DNA of 64,000 nucleotides from Candidatus Gastranaerophilales bacterium (GCA_944323365.1 CALUSG010000001.1:1-64000); one strand, 5' to 3'. Positions 9,175-19,476 are shown, counted from the first letter of the stretch. Made by a program: numbers and translations. Notes: generated by a model from the letters alone, not told the origin.

Positions 9175-9924
9175 ATGATAAAAGTTGCAGTATGCGGTGC
9201 AATGGGAAAAATGGGAAAAGAAGTTGTTAACACAATAACTGAATGTCCTGAAACGGAACTTGCGGCTAAAATTGATATTGCATCAAGTGAAATGTATCAC
9301 TCAATTGAAGAAGCTAAAAGAGTTTGCGACATAGATGTTGTAATAGATTTTACACAACCAAAATCAATTTTTGAAAATGCAAAATACTGTTTAACTAACG
9401 GAATAAAAATTGTTATTGGAACAACAGGTTTATCTGATGAACAAATAAAAGAACTTGAAAAACTTTCCAAAGAAAATCATACCGGATGTTTTATTGCTCC
9501 AAATTTTTCAACAGGAGCTGTTTTGATGATGAAATGTGCTGAGCTTTGTGCGAAATATTTTGACAATGCTGAAATTATTGAACTTCACCATAATCAAAAA
9601 AAAGATGCTCCGTCAGGCACTGCAATTAAAACTGCATTAATGATGTCAAAAGCAAAAGAAAATTTCACAACAGGAAATTCTCTTGAAACCGAAACTATTA
9701 AAGGAGCAAGAGGCGGTACATCATATTCTGATATACATATACATTCCGTAAGAATGCCTGGTTATATGGCATCACAGGAAGTAATTTTCGGTTCTATGGG
9801 GCAAACTTTAACAATTAGACACGACTCAACCGATAGAAAATGCTATATGCCCGGTATTATGCTTGCGACAAAACACGTTGTAAACTGCAATGACTTTATT
9901 TACGGATTAGAAAATATTTTATAG
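9175..9924 (+). CDS. dapB: 4-hydroxy-tetrahydrodipicolinate reductase
   Basis: 249 residues. NAD(P)H-dependent step of the diaminopimelate/lysine pathway, needed for peptidoglycan. The N-terminal Rossmann motif GAMGKMGKEV is clear, and the catalytic/substrate motif HHNQKKDAPSGTA follows, with GARGG further on. ATG 9175 is used because AAAGGAGAAAATT precedes it; the longer in-frame start at 9136 adds residues not seen in the family. It is followed after 14 bases by asd, which supplies the same pathway. Confidence 0.97.
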   Translation: MIKVAVCGAMGKMGKEVVNTITECPETELAAKIDIASSEMYHSIEEAKRVCDIDVVIDFTQPKSIFENAKYCLTNGIKIVIGTTGLSDEQIKELEKLSKENHTGCFIAPNFSTGAVLMMKCAELCAKYFDNAEIIELHHNQKKDAPSGTAIKTALMMSKAKENFTTGNSLETETIKGARGGTSYSDIHIHSVRMPGYMASQEVIFGSMGQTLTIRHDSTDRKCYMPGIMLATKHVVNCNDFIYGLENIL

Positions 9925-9938
9925 AAGGGATTCAAATT

Positions 9939-10961
9939 ATGCAAAAACCAAACATAGCGATTTTAGGAGCTACAGGAGTTGTAGGACGTGAAATATTAAA
10001 AATTATGGATGAACTGGATGTTCAATATAATGAACTGAAACTTTTATCAAGTGCTAAAAGTGCCGGAAAAGAGATTGAATTTCAAGGCAAAAAATATATC
10101 GTCGAAGAAGCAAAACCCGAATCTTTTGACGGAATAAGTATTGTAATAGCTTCTGCAGGTGCATCTACATCCAAAAAATTTGCTCCCGAAATTGTTAAAC
10201 GTGGTGGAGTTTTAATTGATAACTCTTCAGCTTTCAGAATGGATATTGATGTTCCTTTGGTAATTGCCGGTGTTAATGATGACGATTTAAAAAAACATAA
10301 AGGTATAATTGCAAACCCAAATTGTTCTACTTCACAATTAATGCTTGTATTAAAACCTTTACACGACAAAGCAAAAATTAAAAGATTAATCGTTTCAACT
10401 TATCAATCAGTTTCAGGAGCAGGGCTTGCTGCAATAAATGAATTAACATCAGACACCAAAGCAAACCTTGCCGGTGAAAAATTTGAGAATATTTGTTTTA
10501 AAAAACCTATTTCTTTCAATGTTATCCCGCAAATCGATGTTTTCTGCGACAATGGTTACACAAAAGAAGAAATGAAAGTTTATAATGAAACAAAAAAAAT
10601 ACTTCATCTAAACCCTGAAACACCTATCTCTTGTACAGCCGTAAGAGTTCCTGTATATAGAGGTCATAGCGAAGCTGTGGATATAGAATTTGAAAAACCT
10701 ATTTCACCTGATGAAACCCGTGAAATTCTTAAAAACGCTTATGGAGTAAAAGTTATAGATAATCCTGAAAATTTTGAATATCCTACAACACGTGATGCAG
10801 AATATGTTGACCCTGTATTTGTTGGACGAATCAGAAAAAATTTAGCATTTGATAACGGTATAACATTATGGTGTGTCGCTGATAACCTTAGAATAGGTGC
10901 CGCTCTTAATACTGTCAGAATCTGCAAAAAAATTACTGAAATGAAACTGGCAAATTTTTAA
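9939..10961 (+). CDS. asd: aspartate-semialdehyde dehydrogenase
   Basis: 340 residues. Reduces aspartyl phosphate to aspartate semialdehyde, the branch point to lysine/DAP, threonine and methionine. NADP motif GATGVVGREI at the N-terminus, catalytic cysteine C129 in NPNCSTSQ, and RVPVYRGHSEAV toward the C-terminus. Forms an operon with dapB. AGAAGGGA lies upstream of the ATG. Confidence 0.97.
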   Translation: MQKPNIAILGATGVVGREILKIMDELDVQYNELKLLSSAKSAGKEIEFQGKKYIVEEAKPESFDGISIVIASAGASTSKKFAPEIVKRGGVLIDNSSAFRMDIDVPLVIAGVNDDDLKKHKGIIANPNCSTSQLMLVLKPLHDKAKIKRLIVSTYQSVSGAGLAAINELTSDTKANLAGEKFENICFKKPISFNVIPQIDVFCDNGYTKEEMKVYNETKKILHLNPETPISCTAVRVPVYRGHSEAVDIEFEKPISPDETREILKNAYGVKVIDNPENFEYPTTRDAEYVDPVFVGRIRKNLAFDNGITLWCVADNLRIGAALNTVRICKKITEMKLANF

Positions 10962-10997
10962 TTTACGACTTTTATATAAATTAAAAGGAGTAATACA

Positions 10998-11279
10998 ATG
11001 GTTCAAATTGGGAATAATATTGCTAAATTCCAAATCGGTAACAAAACGATAAAAACTGCTGATGTAAATACGGCTACATCAGCAATAAGAAAAGAACTAC
11101 AAATCTCTGAATTTCCTCAAGTGAAGTTAAATATAAAAAATACTTATCAAATTTCACCGGAAAATCCTAAATCCGTTAAAGATATTCTTGCTAAATATAC
11201 TACTTTTTTAGATAGTAGATATTGTAAAGAATTTGCTCCTTGGAATAAAATATTTCATCAAACAAAAACTTTATTTTAA
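10998..11279 (+). CDS. small hypothetical protein
   Basis: 93 residues with no domain I recognise and no signal peptide or membrane segment. Translation looks genuine: AAAAGGAG sits 9 bases before the ATG and codon use resembles the neighbours. The protein is basic, with a short N-terminal IGNNIAKFQIGNKTIK repeat-like stretch. It follows asd by 36 bases and could be the last gene of that operon. Confidence 0.6.
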   Translation: MVQIGNNIAKFQIGNKTIKTADVNTATSAIRKELQISEFPQVKLNIKNTYQISPENPKSVKDILAKYTTFLDSRYCKEFAPWNKIFHQTKTLF

Positions 11280-11327
11280 TATTATTACTTTTTGTTAAAA
11301 AAGGGCGACAAGAGTATATTTTTCTGA

Positions 11328-11333
11328 TAAAAT
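11328..11333 (+). promoter_or_regulatory. hldC promoter, extended -10
   Basis: TGATAAAAT (TGn extended -10) ends 9 bases before the ATG of the next gene, with no Shine-Dalgarno between. The mRNA would have a leader of only about 2-3 bases. TTGTTA about 30 bases upstream is a possible but poorly spaced -35. Confidence 0.45.
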
Positions 11334-11342
11334 AAAGCTATT

Positions 11343-11810
11343 ATGGGACAAGTTTTAAGAAGAGAAAACATAGCACAATTTGTACGCAATTTACAAAAAA
11401 GCGGAAAAACCGTTGTTGTTACAAATGGTTGCTTTGATATTCTTCATGTAGGCCACATCAGGTACTTACAAAAAACAAAATCCTTTGCTGATTATCTGAT
11501 AGTTCTTTTAAATTCTGATAAATCTGTAAAATCTATAAAAGGTGAAAATAGACCAATAAACAACGAAAATGACAGAGCAGAAATTCTATGTGCATTAAGC
11601 TGCGTTGACTATGTAGTTATGTTTGATGAGGATAGTCCGAGAGAATTATTAGATGAAATTAAACCTGATGTGTATACAAAAGGTGCTGATTATACTATGG
11701 ATACGCTTCCGGAAGCTGATATTATGAAAAAAAACGGCACAAGGGTAGAATTTATAGAATTTGTGCAAGGCAAATCAACAACAAATACAATAAATAAAAT
11801 TAAGGAGTAA
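11343..11810 (+). CDS. hldC: D-glycero-beta-D-manno-heptose 1-phosphate adenylyltransferase
   Basis: 155 residues, a stand-alone cytidylyltransferase-fold enzyme (RfaE2/HldC) making ADP-heptose for the LPS inner core. The nucleotidyltransferase motif [14 protein letters not shown] and the later KGADY are diagnostic. The kinase domain found in bifunctional HldE is absent, so it must be encoded elsewhere. It starts a run of envelope genes (lpxD, lpxC, fabZ). The other ADP-heptose genes are not in the window. Confidence 0.9.
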   Translation: MGQVLRRENIAQFVRNLQKSGKTVVVTNGCFDILHVGHIRYLQKTKSFADYLIVLLNSDKSVKSIKGENRPINNENDRAEILCALSCVDYVVMFDEDSPRELLDEIKPDVYTKGADYTMDTLPEADIMKKNGTRVEFIEFVQGKSTTNTINKIKE

Positions 11811-11814
11811 GGAT

Positions 11815-12909
11815 ATGAAAACTTTTTCAGTAGAAGAGATTACACAAATAGTAAGCGGAATGCTAACAAAAGTTTCAGATGCAGAAATAACACATATAGC
11901 CCCGCCATTATTGGCTGATGAAAACACACTAGCACTGGCTTTAGGGGAAGATGAAATTGCAAACCTTGCAAAATCCAAAGCAAAAGCTGCACTTGTACCT
12001 TTAGGCGTACAAATTGACGGTTTAACAACAATTGAAGTGGAACGTCCTAGACTTGCCATGATGAAATTATTAAATCTTTTCTATGTACCTCCAACGGTTA
12101 ATAAAGATGTTCACCCGACAGCTGTTGTGGATCCTACTGCAAAATTAGGACAAAATGTTTCAATAGGTCCAAACGTAGTTGTATGTGCAAATGCAGAAAT
12201 TAACGATAATACTAAAATACTTGCTAATTCATATATTGGAAGTAATGTAAAAATAGGTACAAACTGCTTTTTCCATCCGGGAGTAAATATAGGTGACAGA
12301 GTAAAAATAGGTAATAATGTTATTTTACACCATGGAGTTTCTCTTGGGGCTGACGGTTTCAGCTTTGTTACAGAAAATCCTGATAATATTGAACAAGCAA
12401 GAAAAGATGGTGAAATTAAAGAAGGAACGCAGACCAAACATGTGATATTTAAAATTCCTTCAATCGGTGCCGTTGAAATTGGAAACAATGTTGAAATAGG
12501 AGCAAATTCAACGATTGACAGAGGAACAATTGAAAATACAGTCATCGGTGATGATACAAAAATTGATGACCTTGTAATGATTGGTCATAACTGCAAAATC
12601 GGTAAAGGATGTCTGATAATTTCTCAAGTAGGTATCGCAGGAAGTTGTGTTATAGGTGATAGAGTAGTAATAGCAGGTCAAGCAGGTTTAGCTGACCATA
12701 TTCAAATCGGCTCTGACACAATTATCGCAGCAAAAGCAGGGGTTTCAAAATCCTTCCCTGAACGTTCAATTGTTGTAGGTATTCCGGCTGTTCCTAGAAA
12801 AGAATTTATTAAACAGCTTAAGACAATGAAAGATGCACAAGAAATTATTGCAAAATTCAGAAAATATGAACCAATGCTTACAGCTTTTGAAGAGGCACAT
12901 AACGAATAA
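11815..12909 (+). CDS. lpxD: UDP-3-O-acylglucosamine N-acyltransferase
   Basis: 364 residues. Third step of lipid A synthesis, adding the N-linked hydroxyacyl chain. An N-terminal domain of about 100 residues is followed by a long left-handed beta-helix of hexapeptide repeats (about 105-320) containing [20 protein letters not shown] and [12 protein letters not shown], then a C-terminal helix. AAGGAG precedes the ATG. It is followed by lpxC with a one-base overlap of stop and start codons. A Gram-negative outer membrane with lipid A is therefore expected. Confidence 0.95.
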   Translation: MKTFSVEEITQIVSGMLTKVSDAEITHIAPPLLADENTLALALGEDEIANLAKSKAKAALVPLGVQIDGLTTIEVERPRLAMMKLLNLFYVPPTVNKDVHPTAVVDPTAKLGQNVSIGPNVVVCANAEINDNTKILANSYIGSNVKIGTNCFFHPGVNIGDRVKIGNNVILHHGVSLGADGFSFVTENPDNIEQARKDGEIKEGTQTKHVIFKIPSIGAVEIGNNVEIGANSTIDRGTIENTVIGDDTKIDDLVMIGHNCKIGKGCLIISQVGIAGSCVIGDRVVIAGQAGLADHIQIGSDTIIAAKAGVSKSFPERSIVVGIPAVPRKEFIKQLKTMKDAQEIIAKFRKYEPMLTAFEEAHNE

Positions 12910-13715
12910 TGGGAACACTTAAAAAACAAGCAGAAATTTCAGGAAACGGCTTAATGAAAAATAAGCCTTGCAAAGTAACTTTTTTCCCTTCAAATGAAGG
13001 CAAAATAAGATATTTTGTAAAAGGTCAAGAAGCATTTACGGCAGATGTGGATAATCTTATTTCTACAGACCATTGCGTAACTTTAGGCAACAAAAAATCA
13101 AAAGTCATACTTGAAGAACATCTTTCAGCTGCCATGGCCTTCTGCGGAATTGATTCTGTTGACATCTGTATGGATGAATATGAAGTTCCGGCACTTGATG
13201 GAAGTGCAAAACAATGGGTCGAACTTTTTAAACAAGCAGGCATAGAAAAATCCAAACCGAAATTTTATACGGTTTGTGAACCTGTTTATTATTTAAACGG
13301 GAAAACCAGTATGGTAATTTTGCCTGATAAAGACTTATTTATTTCATATGCAGTTAATTATGATCATCCGGATTTAACAAGACGCTGGGTAAACTTTAAT
13401 CCCAAAAATCCTGATGAAATTATTGAAGCAAGAACTTTTGGTTTTTACAAAGATTTAAGGAAATTCCAAATGTTTGGTTTTGCACAAGGTGTAACTATTG
13501 AAAATACAGTAGGTTTAACTGATAACGGTTATACCACAAGTTTACGTTCTGAAAATGAGCCTATAAAACACAAGATTTTAGATTGCATTGGTGATTTATA
13601 TTTAACAGGAGTAAACCCATTGAATTTAAAAGCACAAATACTTATAAAAGAGGCGGGACATGCCGTACATTTAAAAGTCGCAAAAATTTTAAAAGATAAA
13701 TTAAAAGAAATATAA
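12909..13715 (+). CDS. lpxC: UDP-3-O-acyl-N-acetylglucosamine deacetylase
   Basis: 268 residues. Zinc-dependent deacetylase, the committed step of lipid A synthesis. Zinc and catalytic residues are all visible: EEHLSAAM supplies the first Glu-His pair, HKILDCIGD supplies the second His and Asp, and GHAVH the last His. RTFGF and [12 protein letters not shown] also match. At 268 residues it is slightly shorter than E. coli LpxC, and the ATG overlaps the lpxD stop. It is not fused to FabZ, unlike in Bacteroidetes. Confidence 0.95.
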   Translation: MGTLKKQAEISGNGLMKNKPCKVTFFPSNEGKIRYFVKGQEAFTADVDNLISTDHCVTLGNKKSKVILEEHLSAAMAFCGIDSVDICMDEYEVPALDGSAKQWVELFKQAGIEKSKPKFYTVCEPVYYLNGKTSMVILPDKDLFISYAVNYDHPDLTRRWVNFNPKNPDEIIEARTFGFYKDLRKFQMFGFAQGVTIENTVGLTDNGYTTSLRSENEPIKHKILDCIGDLYLTGVNPLNLKAQILIKEAGHAVHLKVAKILKDKLKEI

Positions 13716-13725
13716 GGAGAAAAAT

Positions 13726-14166
13726 ATGACAGAAGAAGTTTTGAGCTTTGATACGATTGAAATTATGAATATGATACCGCATAGATATCCGTTTTTACTT
13801 GTGGACAGAATTACGGAATGTGTGCCCGGGAAATATGCAAAAGGATACAAAAACGTAACAATGAACGAAGAATTTTTTCAGGGGCATTTTCCTGGAAATC
13901 CTATAATGCCTGGAGTTTTACAATTAGAAGCAATGGCTCAATGTTCTGCTCCCGTCTTATTATGTCTGCCGGAATATAAAGGTAAACTTGCGTTATTCGG
14001 AGGTATGGATAATGTAAGATTTAGAGGGATAGTAAGACCGGGCGACAGACTTGATATGGAGATTGAACTTTTAAAATTAAAAGGACCTATCGGAAAATCT
14101 CATGCCATAGGTAAAGTCGATGGCAAAATTGTTGTAGAAGCAGATATGACTGTGGCAATGAAATAA
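13726..14166 (+). CDS. fabZ: 3-hydroxyacyl-[ACP] dehydratase
   Basis: 146 residues, hot-dog fold dehydratase of type II fatty acid synthesis. [12 protein letters not shown] near the N-terminus and the catalytic helix region [20 protein letters not shown] with its His and Glu are both present. AAGGAGAAAAAT precedes the ATG. Placement next to lpxC/lpxD is common because FabZ competes for the same hydroxyacyl-ACP used for lipid A. Confidence 0.97.
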   Translation: MTEEVLSFDTIEIMNMIPHRYPFLLVDRITECVPGKYAKGYKNVTMNEEFFQGHFPGNPIMPGVLQLEAMAQCSAPVLLCLPEYKGKLALFGGMDNVRFRGIVRPGDRLDMEIELLKLKGPIGKSHAIGKVDGKIVVEADMTVAMK

Positions 14167-14213
14167 AATTTATAGTATAAATATATTAGTAGAACAAAAG
14201 AAGGAAGAAATTT

Positions 14214-15896
14214 ATGAAAACACTTTCACCATTACAAATCGAAAGATTAAAATACCAGCCGAAACTCCCTGCTTGTCTTGCATTGGGAATAAACAGCCTT
14301 GAGCTGGTTGAAGGATCTTCTACTCAATCAGTAAGAGATCAAGAGCAAATACAAAATTTATTTAAAAATACATACGGTAAACCGGTTGTAACTTTTAAGA
14401 ATTCAATTTCAATGACAACCTCCGAACAAAAGAACGTGGGTGTAATACTTTCAGGCGGACAGGCTCCCGGAGGACACAACGTAATAGCAGGTTTGTATGA
14501 TGCTTTAAAACAGGCAAATTCATCAAATAAATTATACGGATTTTTAGGCGGCCCGTCAGGAATTATTGACGGAAAATATGTTGAATTTACCGATGAATTT
14601 ATTGACCAATACAGAAACACCGGTGGTTTTGATATTATTGGTTCTGGCAGAACAAAACTTGAAACAGAAGAACAATTCCAAAAATCACTTGAAGTTTGCA
14701 GAAAACTTAATATTTCTGCCGTTGTAATAATCGGCGGTGATGACTCAAATACAAATGCAGCACTTTTAGCTGAATGGTTTGTAAAAAATAATGCAGGAAT
14801 TCAGGTTATCGGATGTCCGAAGACAATTGACGGCGACTTGAAAAACGACCAAATCGAAATTTCATTCGGTTTTGATACTGCAACAAAAACTTATGCAGAA
14901 TTAATCGGAAACATTCAGCGTGATGCAAATTCTGCTAAAAAATACTGGCACTTTATTAAAATTATGGGCAGAAGTGCTTCACACGTTGCTTTGGAAGCTG
15001 CATTACAAACACAGCCTAATATCACTTTGATTTCCGAAGAAGTCGAAGAAAAGAAAATGTCTTTGGAACAAATCGTTAATTACATGACAGACATTATTGC
15101 AAAACGTGCCAACATAGGTAAAAATTTCGGTATTGCAATTATTCCGGAAGGCTTGATTGAATTTATACCTGAAATGAAATCTATGATTGCTAACTTAAAT
15201 GATATCATGGCCTCATTGGAAAATGATCCAAATTTTGTAAACGCAACAACAATCAGAGAAAAATTCGATATAGTTGAAAACAGACTTGACCCTGATAATG
15301 CAAAAGTTTACAATTCACTTCCTGTATTAATTAAAGGTCAATTATTAGCAGACAGAGATCCACACGGTAACGTTCAGGTTTCCAAAATCGAAACTGAAAA
15401 ATTATTGATTGAAATGATTTCAACAAAACTTGATGAATTGAGATCACAAGGTGAATATATCGGAAAATTCTCACCGCAGTCACACTTCTTCGGATACGAA
15501 GGAAGATGTGCATTCCCGTCAAACTTTGATGCTGATTATTGCTATTCATTAGGCTTTAACGCATTTGCATTAATCAACTTCGGTTTAACAGGATATCTTT
15601 CATCAGTAAGAAACCTTACAGCTCCTGCTGATGAATGGATAGCAGGCGGTATACCTTTAACAATGATGATGAACATGGAAAAACGTCACGGCGAAATGAA
15701 ACCGGTTATCCAAAAAGCATTGGTAAAACTTGACGGACCGGTGTTCAAAGAATTAGAACAACACAGAGAAGACTGGGCAATGAACGACAGATATTTATTC
15801 CCGGGTGCTGTTCAATACTTCGGACCATCTTGTATATGTGACGTTACAACCTGCACATTGCAGCTTGAACACTCAAAATCATTGGTTAATGCGTAA
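14214..15896 (+). CDS. pfp: diphosphate-dependent 6-phosphofructokinase, long form
   Basis: 560 residues, the length of the long plant-beta/PfpB type. Reversible glycolytic phosphorylation of fructose 6-phosphate with pyrophosphate. Visible motifs: [34 protein letters not shown] and [12 protein letters not shown], followed by [15 protein letters not shown] in place of GGDGT marks the PPi rather than the ATP type. AAGGAAG lies upstream of the ATG and a strong terminator follows. Fits energy-saving fermentative metabolism. Confidence 0.94.
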   Translation: MKTLSPLQIERLKYQPKLPACLALGINSLELVEGSSTQSVRDQEQIQNLFKNTYGKPVVTFKNSISMTTSEQKNVGVILSGGQAPGGHNVIAGLYDALKQANSSNKLYGFLGGPSGIIDGKYVEFTDEFIDQYRNTGGFDIIGSGRTKLETEEQFQKSLEVCRKLNISAVVIIGGDDSNTNAALLAEWFVKNNAGIQVIGCPKTIDGDLKNDQIEISFGFDTATKTYAELIGNIQRDANSAKKYWHFIKIMGRSASHVALEAALQTQPNITLISEEVEEKKMSLEQIVNYMTDIIAKRANIGKNFGIAIIPEGLIEFIPEMKSMIANLNDIMASLENDPNFVNATTIREKFDIVENRLDPDNAKVYNSLPVLIKGQLLADRDPHGNVQVSKIETEKLLIEMISTKLDELRSQGEYIGKFSPQSHFFGYEGRCAFPSNFDADYCYSLGFNAFALINFGLTGYLSSVRNLTAPADEWIAGGIPLTMMMNMEKRHGEMKPVIQKALVKLDGPVFKELEQHREDWAMNDRYLFPGAVQYFGPSCICDVTTCTLQLEHSKSLVNA

Positions 15897-15909
15897 GACA
15901 TCACACTAT

Positions 15910-15937
15910 AAAAGGAGGTTTAACGACCTCCTTTTTT
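15910..15937 (+). terminator. rho-independent terminator after pfp
   Basis: 10-bp stem AAAAGGAGGT / ACCTCCTTTT with loop TTAACG, followed by further T residues. Confidence 0.9.
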
Positions 15938-15974
15938 GTTGCGTACAGAGAAAAAATATGTTATCTTCAAATGT

Positions 15975-16379
15975 ATGGAAATTGATATAACTAATTTAAA
16001 ATCTGCATTAGATATACTCAAAACAAGCATGGAAAAACTTGAGGAAAACAAAACCCGTGATTTTGCGGATATGCTCGAAGATTCATGCATAAAAAGGTTT
16101 GAATACACCCTTGAGATTGCACGAAAAACAATGAAACGTGTTTTGAAAAAAATATACGGAAAAAATGAAGAAGAATTAACTGTAAACAACACTTTCCGAT
16201 TTATGGAGGGATATAAATTCATAGATAACTGGGAGAATTGGCGGGAATATTACGAAAAACGCAACAATACAGCACATGAATACAGCCTTGAAAAATCCCG
16301 CAAACTCCTAAAAATTATACCTGCATTTATAAAAGATACAGAAATTTTGATAAATAATCTGGAAAAAAATTTAGAATGA
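15975..16379 (+). CDS. hepT: HEPN-domain toxin of a HepT/MntA module
   Basis: 134 residues, all-helical, of the HI0074-like nucleotidyltransferase-substrate-binding/HEPN group. It carries the HEPN ribonuclease signature RX4HXY: R96, H101, Y103 in RNNTAHEY. In characterised HepT/MntA systems the toxin cuts tRNA or mRNA and the antitoxin inactivates it by adding AMP to the tyrosine of this motif. ATG 15975 is chosen; no Shine-Dalgarno is visible. Its last codons overlap the start of the nucleotidyltransferase (ATGA), the usual toxin-antitoxin arrangement. Toxicity is inferred. Confidence 0.85.
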   Translation: MEIDITNLKSALDILKTSMEKLEENKTRDFADMLEDSCIKRFEYTLEIARKTMKRVLKKIYGKNEEELTVNNTFRFMEGYKFIDNWENWREYYEKRNNTAHEYSLEKSRKLLKIIPAFIKDTEILINNLEKNLE

Positions 16380-16660
16380 TTAAAGGCATTACAAATAAAG
16401 AATACAAAATCGTTAAAGATATATTAAAAGACTACCCGTACAAATTTTACGCCTACGGTTCAAGGGTAACCGGAGATTTTACACCGCTATCGGATTTGGA
16501 TATTTTGGTAAAGTCAGACAAATTCGACAAAATAATTTCGGAATTAAAATACAAATTTGACCGAAGCGACTTGCCTTATGTCGTTAACTTCACTGACTAC
16601 AACACAATTGATGACCATTTTTATAATCTGATAAAAAATGATTTGACAGAGATAATTTAA
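16376..16660 (+). CDS. mntA: minimal nucleotidyltransferase antitoxin (MNT)
   Basis: 94 residues. The nucleotidyltransferase signature GSX10DXD is complete: G28-S29 and D40-x-D42. This is the partner of the HEPN protein upstream, from which it is translated by a 4-base overlap. Expected to be the AMP-transferring antitoxin of a type VII module. It converges on an XRE regulator whose stop overlaps its own by 4 bases. Confidence 0.85.
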   Translation: MIKGITNKEYKIVKDILKDYPYKFYAYGSRVTGDFTPLSDLDILVKSDKFDKIISELKYKFDRSDLPYVVNFTDYNTIDDHFYNLIKNDLTEII

Positions 16661-16866
16661 TCAGGAATGTATTTAAAAATATCATTAGTATCACATTCCA
16701 GTGCAAAACAAAGTTTATCTAATGTTTCGAAATCTATGCCTTTTGTTTTATCGTAATATATATTTGCTACAGCATTGTAACTAAGACCTGTTAAATGGGC
16801 AACTTCAGCTATAGTCATCTTTCTAGCACCAATTATATTTGAAACTCTATTTTCAATCATAATCAT
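16657..16866 (-). CDS. XRE/Cro-type helix-turn-helix regulator
   Basis: 69-70 residues, a single Cro/C1 HTH domain: TIAEVAHLTGLSYNAVANIY is the HTH, followed by IDFETLDKLCFALECDTNDIFKY, typical of the YozG-like subgroup. The start is either ATG 16866 or GTG 16869; it overlaps the stop of the gene upstream, so both are one unit. It could regulate that gene or the adjacent toxin-antitoxin pair; nothing in the sequence decides. Confidence 0.8.
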   Translation of the reverse strand: MIMIENRVSNIIGARKMTIAEVAHLTGLSYNAVANIYYDKTKGIDFETLDKLCFALECDTNDIFKYIPD

Positions 16867-17189
16867 CACCCATTTTTAATCATTTTAGAAATTTCTTGTT
16901 TCATCTTATATTCTTTACACATCTTTTTAAAGGCTTTTTCTTCAGGCGATTTAATTCTAAATTTATTCAAGAACCATACCTTTACAAATCTCAAACCATA
17001 AGCGGAAAACAATGGAACTTTAATCTCAGGGCCTTTAGCCTGCAATGATTCGTCAAAATTTTTGACGGCAATTTTTGCATACTCTTTTGAGGCATTTTTA
17101 TAGCCCTTATAATTTCCTTTTATAACAGAAATAGCCTGATCATATTTGAGCGAAGACAGCTTTTCAATTATTGGTGATACTTTAATCAT
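16866..17189 (-). CDS. small basic hypothetical protein, operon with XRE regulator
   Basis: 107 residues, strongly basic (many Lys), no domain recognised, no signal peptide. ATG 17189 is used because AAGGAGAAGATTT precedes it; an in-frame start 30 bases upstream has no ribosome site. Its stop overlaps the XRE start. A small protein plus HTH regulator next to a HEPN/MNT pair suggests a second toxin-antitoxin-like or defence unit, but that is speculation. Confidence 0.6.
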   Translation of the reverse strand: MIKVSPIIEKLSSLKYDQAISVIKGNYKGYKNASKEYAKIAVKNFDESLQAKGPEIKVPLFSAYGLRFVKVWFLNKFRIKSPEEKAFKKMCKEYKMKQEISKMIKNG

Positions 17190-17314
17190 AAATCTTCTCC
17201 TTAAGATAGTAACATTCAAAACCTTTTATGTCAATGTAACTTTATGTAAAAAATATTAAAAAATCCTAAAAGTTTTACAAAAAAATGCCGATTTTAAAAC
17301 TAAGGAGTTAAACG

Positions 17315-17479
17315 ATGGCAGACCCGATTAAACCCGTTACAAATAAAACAGTAGGTAATATTATACAAAAACTTGATAAAAAACTACCTGAAAATAATCC
17401 AAGTATCTTTATGAAACCGCAGGACTCAGATGAAATGACTATTACCAATGATTTCATCTTTAAACAACTATATTCTTAA
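17315..17479 (+). CDS. 54-residue hypothetical protein
   Basis: Small open frame starting MADPIKPVTNKTVGNIIQ and ending in KQLYS. TAAGGAG lies 7 bases before the ATG, which supports translation. No domain recognised; hydrophilic, no membrane segment. Its stop overlaps the convergent aminopeptidase stop by 4 bases, the tight packing seen for real genes here. Confidence 0.55.
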   Translation: MADPIKPVTNKTVGNIIQKLDKKLPENNPSIFMKPQDSDEMTITNDFIFKQLYS

Positions 17480-18582
17480 ATAATGAATTTGCCGTTTTCA
17501 TAAATAAGGACATCATCGGCAAAAATTTTACCGCCGTTTTTCATGTTTTTGATTAAATCCCAATGAAGTCCGGAAACATTTTTTCCGCCTGTTTCAGGAT
17601 AAGAAGCCCCGACCGCCATATGGATTGCTCCGCCAATTTTTTCATCAAAAAGGATATTACCAGTAATCTCCTGAATCATATCATTTGTACCGACGGCAAT
17701 TTCTCCTATACCGTGTGAGCCTTCATCCATATCAAGCATAGCGTGTAAAAATTCTTCACCTTTGTCTGCGGTGGCTTTTACAACTTTTCCGTTTTCAATC
17801 CACAAATGAACTCCATGGGCTTCATTTCCACGATAATTCTGCGGGTAATCAAAATAAATTTCGCCATTTATACCATCTTCCACAGGAGAGGTAAAGACTT
17901 CTCCATCCGGATAATTATTCAAGCCCGAACAGCTAATCCATTTTCTACCTTCGACATTGAATGTTATATTTGTTTTTTCGCCGGTTATGTGTAACTTTTT
18001 GACTTTACTTAAATAATCAGCCCATTTTGTCTGTTTTTCGTCTAATTCTCTTAATTTTGCAACAGGATTTTCCAAATCAAGATAACAGGACTTAAATAAA
18101 AATTCTGAATATTCATCAAAAGACATGCCTGCTTCCTGAGCTAAAGCATGGGTCGGAACATCACAGATAACCCATTTAGCTGAACCTTCTGCCGATCTTT
18201 TCATCAAAAGTTCTGATAAGGTTTTAGTTGCTTTCCCCCGACGTGCAAGCTTTTGGAGATCAGCACGCTTCATACTTTTTGTATTCAACGGACTTCCTAT
18301 AGAAATGAATTTATCAACCCTTTCATATTCAAGTTTAGAAATAGGATCGACATAATCCAATTGTTCTTCCGATGCGTATTTAATAAACAATTCAGCCAGG
18401 TCACCAAGTCCTGTTCTGACTAAAGGATGCCCGCCACGTTCCAAAACACGTTTATAAACAGCTCTTACAAGATCTTTGGCATAAATACTTTCGGAGCGGA
18501 TTTCTACCAAATCACCTTTTTGAACATCAACTGAATAATCTACAAGCACTTCTGCGTACTTTTCCCATACAGTTTTATTCAT
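17476..18582 (-). CDS. M29-family aminopeptidase
   Basis: 368 residues, the length of the AmpS/aminopeptidase T family of dinuclear-metal exopeptidases. The family architecture is visible: an N-terminal domain beginning YAEVLVDYSVDVQKGDLVEI, then FTSPVEDGINGEI, the glutamate-containing GIGEIAVGTN and the C-terminal metal motif SGLHWDLI. Probably cytosolic peptide recycling. It overlaps the end of lpxA by 8 bases and is translated from the same transcript. Confidence 0.92.
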   Translation of the reverse strand: MNKTVWEKYAEVLVDYSVDVQKGDLVEIRSESIYAKDLVRAVYKRVLERGGHPLVRTGLGDLAELFIKYASEEQLDYVDPISKLEYERVDKFISIGSPLNTKSMKRADLQKLARRGKATKTLSELLMKRSAEGSAKWVICDVPTHALAQEAGMSFDEYSEFLFKSCYLDLENPVAKLRELDEKQTKWADYLSKVKKLHITGEKTNITFNVEGRKWISCSGLNNYPDGEVFTSPVEDGINGEIYFDYPQNYRGNEAHGVHLWIENGKVVKATADKGEEFLHAMLDMDEGSHGIGEIAVGTNDMIQEITGNILFDEKIGGAIHMAVGASYPETGGKNVSGLHWDLIKNMKNGGKIFADDVLIYENGKFII

Positions 18583-19393
18583 CTTCCTCTCCGCCTTCTA
18601 GTGATTGATAACCATGTTTGTGAGATTTTAACAATACTCCACGTTTAGATGTTTGAATAAATTCAATCATTTTTTCAATATATTCATTCATAGGAATTTC
18701 AGCTTTAATTTTTTCAATTGCTTGAGTTGTATTCAAATCCTCTGAAATTAATAATTTAAAAGCTTCATTTGTGGCTGTTCTAATATCTTGCGGTACCCCA
18801 CGACGTTTCATTGCAATAACATTAAGCCCACGAGGTACAGGAGGACGGCCCTCACCTTTAGAATAAGGTAAAATATCTTGACGAGAAGCAGAAAATCCGG
18901 AAATAATTGCCATATCGCCAATTCTTATATTTTGATGGAACACGCTCATTCCGCCTACAAAAGCTCCAAAGCCTACATGAACATGCCCGCCTAAAGTTAC
19001 AAGGTTAGCCAAGATAACCTGATCCGCCAAAACACAGTTATGTGCAACATGCGAACCAACCATTAACAAACATTTGTTTCCTATTCTTGTTGTGAAATCT
19101 CCGCAAGCAGCTCCTCTATGAATAGTAACATTTTCTTTTATTATAGTATCATCACCAATAACAACTTTTGTTTTTTCACCTTTATACCCCAAATCCTGTG
19201 GCTCTGAACCTATTGTTGCAAAAGGAGAAATTGTACATCTTTCACCTATTTCTGCATGTTCAATATAGGCATTTGCAATAACTCTTGTTTTACTGTCTAT
19301 TTTTACATTTTCACCTATAACAACGTATGGTCCAATTATAGCATCATCCGCAATCTGTGCTGATGGATGTATAACTGCTGTTTTGTCTATCAT
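18575..19393 (-). CDS. lpxA: acyl-ACP--UDP-N-acetylglucosamine O-acyltransferase
   Basis: 272 residues. First step of lipid A synthesis. Left-handed beta-helix of hexapeptide repeats through about residue 190, the family motif GSEPQDLGYKGE, the catalytic histidine in VAHNCVLADQVILAN and a C-terminal helical domain. Located 5 kb from lpxD-lpxC-fabZ and on the opposite strand, instead of the usual lpxD-fabZ-lpxA-lpxB order. lpxB is not in the window. GAGGTAATT precedes the ATG. Confidence 0.96.
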   Translation of the reverse strand: MIDKTAVIHPSAQIADDAIIGPYVVIGENVKIDSKTRVIANAYIEHAEIGERCTISPFATIGSEPQDLGYKGEKTKVVIGDDTIIKENVTIHRGAACGDFTTRIGNKCLLMVGSHVAHNCVLADQVILANLVTLGGHVHVGFGAFVGGMSVFHQNIRIGDMAIISGFSASRQDILPYSKGEGRPPVPRGLNVIAMKRRGVPQDIRTATNEAFKLLISEDLNTTQAIEKIKAEIPMNEYIEKMIEFIQTSKRGVLLKSHKHGYQSLEGGEEDE

Positions 19394-19476
19394 AATTACC
19401 TCGCTTCTTACAATAAAATAATTATAGTATAAATTAGGCAGTGGCTCAATATTTTAATATTATCTTAATTTAATAC

